Assembly: GCA_028284905.1 (NCBI GenBank)
Contig: JANQQU010000006.1
Coordinates: 1 to 43,616, forward strand
DNA from: Calditrichia bacterium
GTDB taxonomy: Bacteria > Calditrichota > Calditrichia > RBG-13-44-9 > J075
Direction of reading: 5' to 3'
DNA length: 43,616 nt
Below, piece after piece: positions 7,798 through 17,400 of this stretch (its first letter is position 1; every line of letters starts with the position of its first letter). A program made the translations under genes and the position numbers. The notes below the pieces were generated by a model that saw only the letters and a program-made list of their open reading frames with translations, did no database searches and had not been told where the DNA came from.

Positions 7798-8754
7798 ATG
7801 AGCACGCCCAGAAAAACGTTATTCACAATATTATTGTTCTGTTTCACCCTGCCGCTGTGGGGGCAGTCTGCCGGTACTACAGTTTTCGAATTTTTAAAAA
7901 CGCAGTATAGTGCCCGCGGTGCAGCGATGGCCAATAATATGGTCGCTATTCGCGGCGACATTAATGCCATGTTTTATAATCCTGCCGTGCTCTCCGGATT
8001 AACCGAAGGCCAGTGGACAGCCAATTATGTGGATCATTTACTGGACCTGCAAGCCGGGCAGATACTATACGGACGTAAATCCGGAAAATTCGGCACGCTG
8101 GGCATTGGTCTGCTCTATTTCAACTATGGCAGTTTCGATGAGACCGATGAATTCGGCGAAGCCACCGGCCGCGATTTTGGCGCGACGGAAATGGCGCTGG
8201 GCGCCTCCGTTTCCAATGAGCTTGGGGAAGGGTTTGAGTATGGCTTTAATGCCAAGTTAATTTACTCTTCTTTGGACGACTACAGCTCCAGCGGCCTCGC
8301 CTTCGACGGTGGTATTATTTATTCACCGGACTTTATTAACGATTTTCATTTTGGTGTGTCCGTTACCAATCTCGGATTCATTCTGAGCAGCTATACTGAT
8401 GCCAAGCAGAAAATGCCCCTGTTTGTCCGATTGGGATTTTCCAAGAAGCTGGAGCATCTTCCGTTGCTATTCACCGCTTCTCTGAATGACCTCACTCTCA
8501 ATACCGGTGAAACTGCAGATATCATCAAGCGCTTTAGCCTGGGTGGCGAGTTTGACATTAGTAAAGTGATTCGTTTCCGCCTTGGATATGACAATGGCAT
8601 TAATCAGAGTGTTAAGCCGCTGAGCGGCCGCAGCTTTGGTGGTGTGTCTGCCGGTTTAGGGATTCTCTGGAAGAAATTTCGTATCGACTACGCCTACTCG
8701 GAATTTGGTGACCTCGGTGCGCAGAATCGCTTTGGCATTACTGGAAGATTTTAG
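7798..8754 (+). CDS. PorV/PorQ family outer-membrane protein
   Basis: This 318-residue protein has a signal peptide cleaved after about residue 23 (LPLWGQ). It then has the PorV/PorQ (UPF0164) start: a TVFEFLKTQYSARGAAMANN-like segment and the DINAMFYNPAVLSG motif. The rest is beta-strand-rich with alternating aromatic residues and a C-terminal aromatic (GITGRF), as expected for an FadL-like outer-membrane barrel. PorV homologues serve type IX secretion in Bacteroidota, but in other FCB phyla many copies occur without a proven link to it. No other secretion gene is nearby. A GAGGA ribosome binding site lies just upstream of the ATG. Confidence 0.88.
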   Translation: MSTPRKTLFTILLFCFTLPLWGQSAGTTVFEFLKTQYSARGAAMANNMVAIRGDINAMFYNPAVLSGLTEGQWTANYVDHLLDLQAGQILYGRKSGKFGTLGIGLLYFNYGSFDETDEFGEATGRDFGATEMALGASVSNELGEGFEYGFNAKLIYSSLDDYSSSGLAFDGGIIYSPDFINDFHFGVSVTNLGFILSSYTDAKQKMPLFVRLGFSKKLEHLPLLFTASLNDLTLNTGETADIIKRFSLGGEFDISKVIRFRLGYDNGINQSVKPLSGRSFGGVSAGLGILWKKFRIDYAYSEFGDLGAQNRFGITGRF

Positions 8755-8793
8755 AGATAGGCCTAGGGCCTTAGACCTAAAGCCTTAGGCAAA
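8755..8793. repeat. AGGCCTAAGG-type inverted repeat
   Basis: A short palindromic stretch of GGCCTAGG/CCTTAGG words follows directly on the stop codon of the PorV-like gene. The words match the larger duplicated element at 31559-31739. It may act as a transcription end between the two convergent genes. Confidence 0.6.
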
Positions 8794-8816
8794 GACATGA
8801 CTTAATACCGCGCCTC

Positions 8817-9752
8817 CTATTTTTTTTCATTAGTTAAACTTACCGCGCGGACAATTGCTTCGCTGACCAATTGTGCCGCTGTTTCTCCCACAACATTAAT
8901 ATCCGCTGTTTGCCGGGCGGCAGTGCTCAGGGCAAAAACTGCGTCGCCATCATACATTGTATGGGCTGGGCGGGTGGCGCGGGCGATACCATTTTGCGCC
9001 ATTTGGGCAATTTTATTTACTTCCTCTTTGCTAAATGCGGCATTTGTAGCGACGACTGCCAGGGTAGTATTTCCCCCATCGTAGGAGACGCTGCTGAAGG
9101 GGTTATCGGTCATCATCACGCGATAGCTATCAGCGAAACTGCCATTTTCCGGATGCCGGGCCCCGGCTATAATTTCTCCAATTCCCGGATCAACAACATC
9201 TCCCAAGGCATTTACAACAATCAATACGGCCACTGCAGTGCCATCCGGTAAGTGCCGGGCGGTGCTGGCTAATCCGCCACGCATGCTATTCTCCAGGCCA
9301 AGAATCTTACCCACTCTTGCACCGGTGCCTGCACCGACCAATCCTTCCGTAAAATTTTTGCCAACATTTTTACAAGCCATGTATCCCATGTTAACATCCG
9401 GCAGTGCCGTATTCCGCTCTCCATAAAGATCATAAATTACCGCGCCGGGGATAATAGGTATAATATGACTTTCCGCCTGAAAGCCAATCCCTTCTTCGGT
9501 GCAGTACTGCATCGCCCCATCAACAGTGCGCAGCCCAAATGCGCTGCCGCCAGTAAGCATAATACCGTGGATTTTTCGAATCATAAATGTCGGATTGAGC
9601 AGCGCCACCTCCCGGGTGCCGGGCGCGGAGCCGCGAATATCGACACCAGCGATAGCGCCTTCCCGGCAGAGGATCATCGTGCAACCGGTACCTTCCGCTG
9701 CATCATGGGAATGCCCCACTTCAATGCCATCAATGTCTGCAATATTTTTCAT
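8817..9752 (-). CDS. P1 family (S58, DmpA/NylC-like) peptidase
   Basis: This is a 311-residue protein of the P1 / DmpA-NylC N-terminal-nucleophile family: aminopeptidases and amidases that cut themselves to form the active enzyme. Visible family features are the start IADIDGIEVGHSHD, GCTMILCREGAIAGVDIRGSAPGTRE, LTGGSAFGL, and GGNTTLAVVATNAAF near residue 225-240. In the NylC branch the self-cleavage falls between the Asn and Thr of a comparable motif, so the first Thr after GGN is the likely nucleophile. The frame extends upstream to 10034 across the start of comEC, but that extension is low-complexity and shows no homology. The start is therefore 9752, or 9764 four codons upstream; neither has a clear ribosome binding site. 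It is divergent from comEC. Confidence 0.88.
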   Translation of the reverse strand: MKNIADIDGIEVGHSHDAAEGTGCTMILCREGAIAGVDIRGSAPGTREVALLNPTFMIRKIHGIMLTGGSAFGLRTVDGAMQYCTEEGIGFQAESHIIPIIPGAVIYDLYGERNTALPDVNMGYMACKNVGKNFTEGLVGAGTGARVGKILGLENSMRGGLASTARHLPDGTAVAVLIVVNALGDVVDPGIGEIIAGARHPENGSFADSYRVMMTDNPFSSVSYDGGNTTLAVVATNAAFSKEEVNKIAQMAQNGIARATRPAHTMYDGDAVFALSTAARQTADINVVGETAAQLVSEAIVRAVSLTNEKK

Positions 9753-9954
9753 CTGAATATCCATTCGATTTTTGGGAAATGTCGGAAAAAAAAACAGCGC
9801 TTTCCAGCGAAAAGGAAATCCTTCCATCGGCCATCTGCAAAAAATTCTAAAATTTCTTTCTACCGGGTAATTGAGATACAGAAGAAAGCTTTTTCGATGA
9901 AAGGGAAAATCCGCACTGGAAAAAAAGCATCGCCATTTACCCGGGAAATGATAC

Positions 9955-12378
9955 ATGCAAACTAGTATTATGAAATCAAACATACTCAATTTGATGCCAA
10001 TGCTGCCGGTAAGCGCCTCATTCAGCTGCGGCATTCTTTTAGCGAAATACTGGCAAGCGCATACAGTAACTATTTTAATTTGCGCATTGATAATTTTTCT
10101 ATTGCTCTTTCTGGCTCATCGCAACAACAATCGGCTCAGCTTTATACTCATCCTGCTGGTTTGCACATTTATACTTGGCAATATTCGCTACGCCATTTGG
10201 CAAAAGGATCATCTTGCGCACCAGCATCTCGCACACCTCCCATTGGCGCTGGATCAGTTTCGCGGGGAAGTGCTTTCTGTTCGGGAAGGGCAAAATCATC
10301 GCGCGGTCATTGCGTTGGATTCCCTGAGATGCCGGGGGGAAGTGCTTCCGGCATCCGGAAAAGTGTTACTGTATTTGCCGGACGAATATTCCCAACGTTT
10401 GCGCCCGGGCGCAGTTCTCATTTGCCGGAATACTGTGTTGGAAAAATTACCGGCGCTTCGGAATCCGGGGCAATTCGATTATGGCAATTTTCTAAGCCAA
10501 CAGGGCATCTCTGCACGCGCCTTTCTCCGGAGAGAAACTGATATTAGCCTCCTGACCTATCAAAAGAGTTTTTCACTGGAAGCAGCGTTGTTTTACCCGC
10601 TTCGTAAATACCTGGAAAGAACAATTGAACAATACCTTCCGGCAAGTAGCAGTGGTTTTTTGCAGGCGCTGCTACTGGGCATCCGGGATGATCTCTCACA
10701 AGCGACCATCAACAACTTCCAGAAAGCCGGGGTTATTCATGCGCTGGCGATCAGTGGATTGCACGTCGGATTTATCGCATTCATTTGCCACACGCTTCTT
10801 TCCTTTTTTCCCCTCTTTTTCAAAACGCGTAATCTTATTACGATTATTTGCCTGATCTTTTACATGGCCCTTACCGGTGGCCATCCCCCGGTAGTGCGAG
10901 CAACTATTATGGCCGGGTTTTTCCTGATAGCCATCAACCTGGAACGGCAGCAGTCCGGCTATAACTATCTCTACGCGGCGGGATTTATCATTCTGCTTTA
11001 TCAGCCCGCCCAGCTTTTCCGGATCGGCTTTCAATTTTCTTTTGCTGCTGTTTTATCGATCCTTTATTTCTACCATCGGCTCTCCCCATTGAGCGCTGCT
11101 TTTCTTAATCGTTTTTTTCGGGAGAAGTATCATCATCGACTAAACAAATGGCTGATAACCCCTTTTCTGGTTTCCCTGGCGGCACAAATCGGCACCGCGC
11201 CATTGGTGCTTTATTATTTCAACATTTTTTCCCCGGTAGCTTTTTTTCTCAATCTGCTGGTCATTCCCTGGGTAGGATTATTAACCGCCGGCGGTTTCCT
11301 CTTTTTGGCGTTGTCGTCGATTAGCGAAACATTCGCGATGCTTCTCGGCGATCTTCTGACGCTGTATATTAATACTCTGGATAGTTTGGTACATTTTGCT
11401 GCAGCGATTCCAGGCGCCTATTTTTACATCCCCGGCCTTAGCATCCCGGGGATGCTGGCATATCTTTTTTTCATCCTTGCGCTGTTCCATTTCCAGCATA
11501 CTCGCCTGCGATTTCTTTACACGATAAGCTTCCTGCTAATTCTGGGATTTATTTTAATTCAGGAGACCATGACAGTAAAAGCGCTGGATTTAATCGCCAT
11601 TGATGTCGGCCAGGGAGATGCCCTGTTGCTTACCACACCCGCTGGGAAAACGATAATGATCGACACTGGCCCGGCCGGCAAAGATTTCAACAGCGCGGAC
11701 CGGGCGATCATTCCGTTGATGCAGCATCTCGGTATAAAAAAAATCGATTATCTTTTCCTCAGCCACCCTCACCTTGATCATATCGGCGGACTGTTTCACT
11801 TAAGCGATTATGCCGAGATCGACAGTGTCTATCTCCCGCCATTACGCGGTACGGATTATTACTGGCAGGATAGTCTTTGCACAATGCTCGATGCATCCGG
11901 CATTCCCCGCCGTTTCCTCTCCGCTGGAGAGATTATTCCCATTGATGATGCCACCCGGGTTTATACCCTCGGTCCATTTCCGCTGCAATCCAGGCTTTCT
12001 GAAATCAACGGCGAGAACATCAACAATAATTCGTTGACATTCCTCCTTCGCCATCGGGCACATTCCTTATTATTTACCGGGGACGCGGAAGCAGAGGCGG
12101 AGAACTATCTGCTTCACTGGAGAACACTACTAAAAAGTGAAATTCTAAAAGTAGGGCACCATGGTAGTGAAACATCCACCGGGGAAGATTTTCTGGCAGA
12201 AGTCGCACCCAAATTCGCTCTGATATCGGCAGGACGAAATAATCGTTATGGCCATCCGGACCGCTCCGTCTTACAAAAACTACGGGGATATAACGTCAGG
12301 ATTTTACGCACCGATTTACAGGGTGCTATTTGGCTGCGCCTAAGCAGGGGAAACTGGCGGGTCATCGATTGGCGATGA
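9955..12378 (+). CDS. comEC: ComEC/Rec2 DNA-uptake channel protein
   Basis: This is a full-length, 807-residue inner-membrane channel for uptake of single-stranded DNA during natural transformation. Domain order: N-terminal membrane segments and an OB-like soluble domain (DUF4131, about 60-210), the competence membrane domain (about 215-520, with the HALAISGLHVGF signature), and a C-terminal metallo-beta-lactamase domain. The last contains DVGQGDALLL, the metal motif Ser603-His-Pro-His-Leu-Asp-His609, FTGDAE and KVGHHGS. The metal ligands are intact, which suggests a nuclease-competent form; many ComEC proteins need this domain to degrade the non-transported strand. ATGs occur at 9955 and 9970; I use the first. 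No other competence gene is near. Confidence 0.96.
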   Translation: MQTSIMKSNILNLMPMLPVSASFSCGILLAKYWQAHTVTILICALIIFLLLFLAHRNNNRLSFILILLVCTFILGNIRYAIWQKDHLAHQHLAHLPLALDQFRGEVLSVREGQNHRAVIALDSLRCRGEVLPASGKVLLYLPDEYSQRLRPGAVLICRNTVLEKLPALRNPGQFDYGNFLSQQGISARAFLRRETDISLLTYQKSFSLEAALFYPLRKYLERTIEQYLPASSSGFLQALLLGIRDDLSQATINNFQKAGVIHALAISGLHVGFIAFICHTLLSFFPLFFKTRNLITIICLIFYMALTGGHPPVVRATIMAGFFLIAINLERQQSGYNYLYAAGFIILLYQPAQLFRIGFQFSFAAVLSILYFYHRLSPLSAAFLNRFFREKYHHRLNKWLITPFLVSLAAQIGTAPLVLYYFNIFSPVAFFLNLLVIPWVGLLTAGGFLFLALSSISETFAMLLGDLLTLYINTLDSLVHFAAAIPGAYFYIPGLSIPGMLAYLFFILALFHFQHTRLRFLYTISFLLILGFILIQETMTVKALDLIAIDVGQGDALLLTTPAGKTIMIDTGPAGKDFNSADRAIIPLMQHLGIKKIDYLFLSHPHLDHIGGLFHLSDYAEIDSVYLPPLRGTDYYWQDSLCTMLDASGIPRRFLSAGEIIPIDDATRVYTLGPFPLQSRLSEINGENINNNSLTFLLRHRAHSLLFTGDAEAEAENYLLHWRTLLKSEILKVGHHGSETSTGEDFLAEVAPKFALISAGRNNRYGHPDRSVLQKLRGYNVRILRTDLQGAIWLRLSRGNWRVIDWR

Positions 12379-12494
12379 TAGTGTCTCAATTTTATACTAT
12401 CTGACGAAATTTACGACAGTTATGAATGCTAAAACCAACTTCAAAAAACCGATAAGCCAATGTTAATAAACAACATAAAAGCATCGCCGTAAAG

Positions 12495-12523
12495 TTGGCA
12501 TTTAACTTGTAATTAAGTATAGC
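12495..12523 (+). promoter_or_regulatory. Candidate promoter in the comEC 3' region
   Basis: TTGGCA (12495-12500) and TATAGC (12518-12523) are 17 bases apart, a fair sigma70 match. The same bases also give TGGCAT-N5-TTGT (12496-12510), one base away from the sigma54 GG/GC pattern with correct spacing. Either would start a transcript of about 60-70 nt that ends at the terminator at 12551-12591. Confidence 0.4.
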
Positions 12524-12550
12524 AGCGCAATTATGCGTACCTCCATCAAG

Positions 12551-12591
12551 GAAAGGCAGATTCTCTGGCCGGTGAATCTGCCTTTTATTTT
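12551..12591 (+). terminator. Rho-independent terminator
   Basis: AAAGGCAGATTC (12552-12563) pairs perfectly with GAATCTGCCTTT (12574-12585) around a 10-base loop, followed by a T-rich run. It would end comEC transcription 170 nt after the stop, or end a short RNA from the promoter at 12495-12523. Confidence 0.85.
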
Positions 12592-12612
12592 TTCAGGGAT
12601 TTCAGACAATAA

Positions 12613-13236
12613 TTAATGTGTGGGTTTGTAGTCTTTTTCTCCGGCAGTAACTGCAAACTGCAGGCGATTCTCCCGCGAGGGTATGGCGCAGGAAAAGGTC
12701 GGATTGTAAACGCAGAAAGGATTGTAAGCGTTGTTGAAATCGACAATGTAATTGTTTTCCTCGGGATTCTCCGGCAGATCGATATAGCGCCCTCCACCAT
12801 ATGTTTCTTCCCCACTCGTGGCATCAGTAAACCCCAGGAAAAAGTAATCTTTGCTGCCCAATCCATTTCGCAGCATTCGATAGACTTGTAACTGATGCTT
12901 GCTTCCCTGGTATTCAAATTCGAAGTAACCGTATTTTATCGCGGGCCGCTTATCTCCCCGGGTGCCCAGAATAGTATCTGCAATTAGCGTATCGTAAGGA
13001 GTTATCGGGCCCTCAAAACGAAAGTCGAGATCCACGGGATAATAATTCAGTCCGCGAAAAACATCGCGCTCCCGCGGTTTTAGCGGTGAGCTAGGATTCT
13101 CCTTAAAGGCCAGATCCTTTTCCTGCCGGGCTGTTTCGATCTGATGTGTCAGCGAAATTTCTACCGGGGAACGATTATCACAACTGCTCAAAGCTGCAAT
13201 TGTCAACAGAAGAATGATGTGGTGGATAATTTTCAT
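12613..13236 (-). CDS. DUF1684 lipoprotein
   Basis: This 207-residue predicted lipoprotein has a signal sequence ending LSSC, with the lipidated Cys at 19. It carries a DUF1684 domain, seen from FKENPSSPLKPRERDVFRGLNYYPVD through GGGRYIDLP, the DFNNAYNPFCVYNPTFSCAIPSRENRL block and the AGEKDY end. The function of DUF1684 is not established; the conserved Cys and Tyr/Asn-Pro block suggest a binding or structural role in the envelope. It starts 27 bases after the stop of the HAD phosphatase gene and is probably in the same operon. Confidence 0.85.
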   Translation of the reverse strand: MKIIHHIILLLTIAALSSCDNRSPVEISLTHQIETARQEKDLAFKENPSSPLKPRERDVFRGLNYYPVDLDFRFEGPITPYDTLIADTILGTRGDKRPAIKYGYFEFEYQGSKHQLQVYRMLRNGLGSKDYFFLGFTDATSGEETYGGGRYIDLPENPEENNYIVDFNNAYNPFCVYNPTFSCAIPSRENRLQFAVTAGEKDYKPTH

Positions 13237-13263
13237 ATTGATCTAAAAAGAAATAATAGTTGC

Positions 13264-14073
13264 TCAGGAAATGCTCTCCAGCCAGGCGGGTAACGCAGCA
13301 ATCGAGGGCATGATGTGATGAGGCAGTTTGCTGTTCCGGCGCGGCCGCATTTCCGGGAACTTTCCGGTTTCCACGGCGATGGTGTACATGCCGGCAGCCG
13401 CCCCGCCGGTAATGTCACTCTCCATATCATCACCAATAATCGCGACATTTTCCGCCGGTAAATCGAGCTGCTTCAAAGCCTGCTCGAAAAACTCTTTGCT
13501 CGGTTTGCCGATAATTGTCGCTTCTTTTTCAGTTGCATACTCCAGGGCGGCAACAATTGCGCCGGCGTCCAGCGAAAGACCGGTATTGCGTTTCCAAAAA
13601 CGATTTTTCTGCAACGCAAGCATTTTAGCGCCGTTCATTACCTGTCGAAATACCTGGTTCAGATTGTTATAAGTGAGATCTTCACCGATATCCCCGATCA
13701 CCATATATTCCGGTTTATTTGTTGTAATACGAAAGTCGCTAAATTCCCGGTAGGTATCGCCCCGCATAAACAGATTTATAGACTTGATGTTTTTTTCTTT
13801 CAGCCAGCAGGCGGCGGCATAAGGGGCAGTGAATAACTGGTTCCGGTCTATCTTATACCCCATTCGCTTCAGGTTATTCAGTAATGAAAAGCGGCTGCGA
13901 CGGGTCGTATTGGTTACCAGTAAAAAAGGGACTTCCTTTTTTTGCAGGTATTCAATCGCTTCAACAGCCCCCCGAACAACCTGTTTTTCGATATAAAGCA
14001 CCCCGTCAATATCAATCAAAAACCCCCGTATTTCGACAGATTTACCAGTTCTTGACTGCGGATTTGTACTCAT
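13264..14073 (-). CDS. HAD-IIA family phosphatase (LHPP/NagD-like)
   Basis: This 269-residue HAD-superfamily hydrolase is of subclass IIA. Motif I is DIDGVLY with the nucleophile Asp21 and acid/base Asp23. Motif II is LLVTNTTRRSR, motif III is the Lys of IIGKPSKEFF, and motif IV is IIGDDMESDITGG. The cap lies between motifs II and III, as in NagD and LHPP. The NTTRRS motif II, rather than NNS, is typical of the LHPP-like (TIGR01458) branch, which hydrolyses small phosphate esters, pyrophosphate or phospho-amino acids. The exact substrate cannot be read from sequence. It is the first gene of a pair with the DUF1684 lipoprotein. Confidence 0.9.
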   Translation of the reverse strand: MSTNPQSRTGKSVEIRGFLIDIDGVLYIEKQVVRGAVEAIEYLQKKEVPFLLVTNTTRRSRFSLLNNLKRMGYKIDRNQLFTAPYAAACWLKEKNIKSINLFMRGDTYREFSDFRITTNKPEYMVIGDIGEDLTYNNLNQVFRQVMNGAKMLALQKNRFWKRNTGLSLDAGAIVAALEYATEKEATIIGKPSKEFFEQALKQLDLPAENVAIIGDDMESDITGGAAAGMYTIAVETGKFPEMRPRRNSKLPHHIMPSIAALPAWLESIS

Positions 14074-14131
14074 ATTTTTTCGGAAACCGTTTCGGGATAA
14101 ATATTATTAACGGAATTTATTCAATTTAAAA

Positions 14132-14160
14132 ATATTACCATATTATGCGGAATTACTCAA
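14132..14160 (-). promoter_or_regulatory. Candidate sigma70 promoter of the HAD-DUF1684 pair
   Basis: On the minus strand TTGAGT (14160-14155) and TAATAT (14137-14132) are 17 bases apart. The expected start lies about 50 nt upstream of the HAD gene ATG. Confidence 0.5.
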
Positions 14161-14407
14161 GTGGTTTTCCAACTTTTTTATTACTTTTTGGATTGTCAGA
14201 AAAGACTATACAACAAAAAGGACGTATTTCATGCCTTTTTGAACATATTTAACCACCAGGGAAGCCAAAATGTCGTTTTGACGGGCAGGCAGAAAAAAAA
14301 TCATACGACATTCAATAATTAAAATCACATAAAGATTTAACACTTTTTGCCGATATTTAAGACGCTGAATATTCCTTTCAGGGGCTTTTAAACGGCAATA
14401 TGTCAGC
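14161..14407. other. Intergenic region between divergent promoters, no gene seen
   Basis: This stretch separates the HAD gene promoter from that of the giant Ig-repeat gene. It is AT-rich. A 77-codon frame on the minus strand shows no family features and no ribosome binding site, so I do not call it. Confidence 0.5.
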
Positions 14408-14436
14408 TTGATTTGCTGAGTTACATGTACTATATT
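14408..14436 (+). promoter_or_regulatory. Candidate sigma70 promoter of the Ig-repeat protein
   Basis: TTGATT (14408-14413) and TATATT (14431-14436) are 17 bases apart. The predicted start is about 38 nt before the ATG at 14481, and a GGGAG ribosome binding site lies in between. Confidence 0.6.
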
Positions 14437-14480
14437 CATTGGGAACTACATAGGAATTCTAAATACACCGGGAGATTGAG

Positions 14481-17400
14481 ATGAAACATCTCACTGCACT
14501 TTTTTTTACTATTCTGATACTTCTTTCGTCGACTCTCAACCTTTTTGCCCAACGTTCGGCTGCAGAACTAATTTCCAGCATGGCACCTCCGCAAGGAAAA
14601 ATTCAATATAAGGATGGTGTCCGTCAGATTAATATTGTGGACGATTATCTGTTCATCACTAATTTCTGGGCCGGTTTACAAGTCGTCGATATTTCTGACA
14701 TTAAAAATCCCCGCGAAACTGCATATTTCCAAAGCGATGATGAGTCCTATTACACTCACATTGATGGTAATTACGCTTACATGTCCAATCATGCGGCCGG
14801 CGTTCAGGTGTTTGATATCAGCGATCGCGCCTCAATTCGTCAGGCGGCAACTGTTGTCACACCGGGTAATGCGCTTTGGGCGATTGCTGAAGACACCCGC
14901 CTGTACGTTGCTCTGGGCAACAAAGGCTTTACGATTATGGATATTGCGAATCTCGATAACCCGTCAACGCTTCATACCGAGGCATCGGGGCAGTGGATTC
15001 AGCAAATCGCCAAGAACGGGAATTACCTTTATGCTGCAGCCAAAAAGAATGGCTTGCTGATTTATGATATTTCCGAGCCGACCGCACCGAAGATGGTCGC
15101 CCGCTTTCGCACCGCTTTTAATACAATGATGGTGCAAATAATCGACGATATTGCCTACGTGGCAGATGGTCCCGGTGGTCTGGTTATTCTTGATGTCAGC
15201 CAGCCGGATGATCCTAAACTGCTTAACCGTTTCTCCAACGTCGGTTTTGTAACGAATCTGTATAAAACCGGTACTTATGTTTATCTGGCAAATCGGGATG
15301 TTGGTTTGCAAATCGTTAATGTATCCGATCCGGCAAATCCTTTCCTGGAAAGCTACTATAGCACTGCAGACATTAGTTATGGCGTTTACAAGCGGGATAT
15401 TTACGTTTTCCTCGCAGCAAATGCGGCAACGCTAATAATGCGTCATAACAATGCGCCGATTCTTACTGATATCGATGATCAGCGTCTCGATGAAAATGTG
15501 CCGTTCTCCCTGCAACTGCAGGCCGAAGAGCCGGACGGCGATTTTATTGCCTATGAAGCACTGAATCTTCCTGAAGGAGCAACTTTTGACAAAGCCAGCG
15601 GTTTTCTCTCCTGGACGCCAACATATGAGCAATCCGGGACCTACAATAACATCATTCTAAAGGTTATAGAGCAAACCGGTACCGGCCTGACCGATCAGGA
15701 TACAATTTCCCTGATTGTCAAACACATCAATCGACTGCCGGATTTACCCGGTCTGGAAAACACAACCGTTGCAGAAAGCGCTCCCTTAACGATTACACTG
15801 CCGGAAGGTAGCGATCCGGACGCGGAAGATCAGCAGCGCCTCGCTTACCGGGCTGAGAACTTGCCGGAAGGAGCGACTTTTGATCCGCTGAATCGCACTT
15901 TGAACTGGACGCCGACATTTGAGCAATCCGGCACTTATGTTGTCGATTTTCTCATCGACGACGGCGCGGATGGACTGGATCGCGAACCGGTCACAATTAC
16001 TGTCGGTCACGTCGATCGTCCGCCGGTGATCAACGGTCTGGCTGCCCGCCAGGTGAATGAAGCCGCAGAAATCAGTTTCCAGATTAGCGGTGAAGAACCG
16101 GATGATGAGGATCAGAATAAAATCTCATTTGAGCTTAAGAATCTCCCGGCCGGCGCCACTTTCGATGCAGCAACCCAAACGTTCAATTGGGTACCCGGTT
16201 ACGATCAATCCGGTGTTTACAATAACCTGCTCGCGATTATGAATGCCGGCGATCTTAGCGACTCGACTTACGTCACTGTCGCTGTCGATCACGTCAATCG
16301 CTCTCCGGTGCTCGATGCCGTTGCCAATCAAACCGTGCTGGAAAATCAATTGCTCACCTTCACCATTTCCGGCAGCGACCCGGATGTTGAAGATACCGGC
16401 AAGCTCGTATTTACTGCCAGCAACTTACCGGAAGGGGCAACTTTCGATGCAGCAACCCAAACGTTTAGCTGGATGCCGTCCTTCGAGCAATCTGGCGAGT
16501 TTCCCAATGTTAGTTTTACCATCACCGATCCATCCGGGTTGAGCGACAGTAAAAGTATTGTAATCAGCAGTAATCATGTTAATCGCCCGCCGCAAATTTT
16601 AGCAGTAGACGCGCAAACCATCGCAGAAGATGCAGCACTAACGGTTCAACTCAGCGCTTCCGATCCGGATCAGGAAGACAGCGGCAAGCTGGTATTTTCC
16701 GCGGAAGGTCTTCCCAGCGGAGCTACTCTCGATGCACAAAGCGGTCTGTTGAACTGGACGCCGACTTACGATCAGTCCGGCGAATATCCGGTCACTTTCA
16801 TTATTTCCGACGGGGAATTCAATGAGCGCACTGCCACGACGATTACAGTGAATCATGTCAATCGCTCCCCCAGTCTCGATGCAGTCGTTGCGCAATCCGT
16901 GGATGAATCCGCAGAATTACGTTTTACTGTTAGCGGAAGCGACAATGATACAGAGGACAGTGGATTGCTGATCTACAGCGCCACGAACCTTCCGGAAGGG
17001 GCGGCTTTCGACCCGGCCACGCGTGTATTTAGCTGGACGCCGACCTTCGAACAATCCGGGGAATTCGCACCTGTTTTCACCATCAGTGATCCCTCCGGAT
17101 TAACCAATCAGCAAACGGCAGCAATTACCGTAAATCATGTCAACCGTGCCCCGGCCCTGGCCACAATCGCGCCGCAAACCGTTGATGAAAATCAGCTGTT
17201 AAGCGTTCAGCTGGTTGGTGCGGATCTGGACCGGGAAGATACCGGAAAACTCAATTATACCGGCATAGACCTTCCCGCTGGTGCTGTAGTTGACTTAACC
17301 ACTGGCGTCTTTTCCTGGACGCCGACCTTCGAGCAATCCGGCAGCTATACCATTTCTGCCCAGGTGAGTGATCCTGCGGGGCTGGTTCATCAGGAATCCT

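Noticed and set aside
9753-10034. N-terminal extension of the P1 peptidase
   Set aside because: The added residues have no family features, overlap the start of comEC and precede the conserved IADIDGIEVGH start.
14206-14439. A 77-codon minus-strand frame before the Ig-repeat gene
   Set aside because: No ribosome binding site or recognisable features, and it overlaps the predicted promoter.
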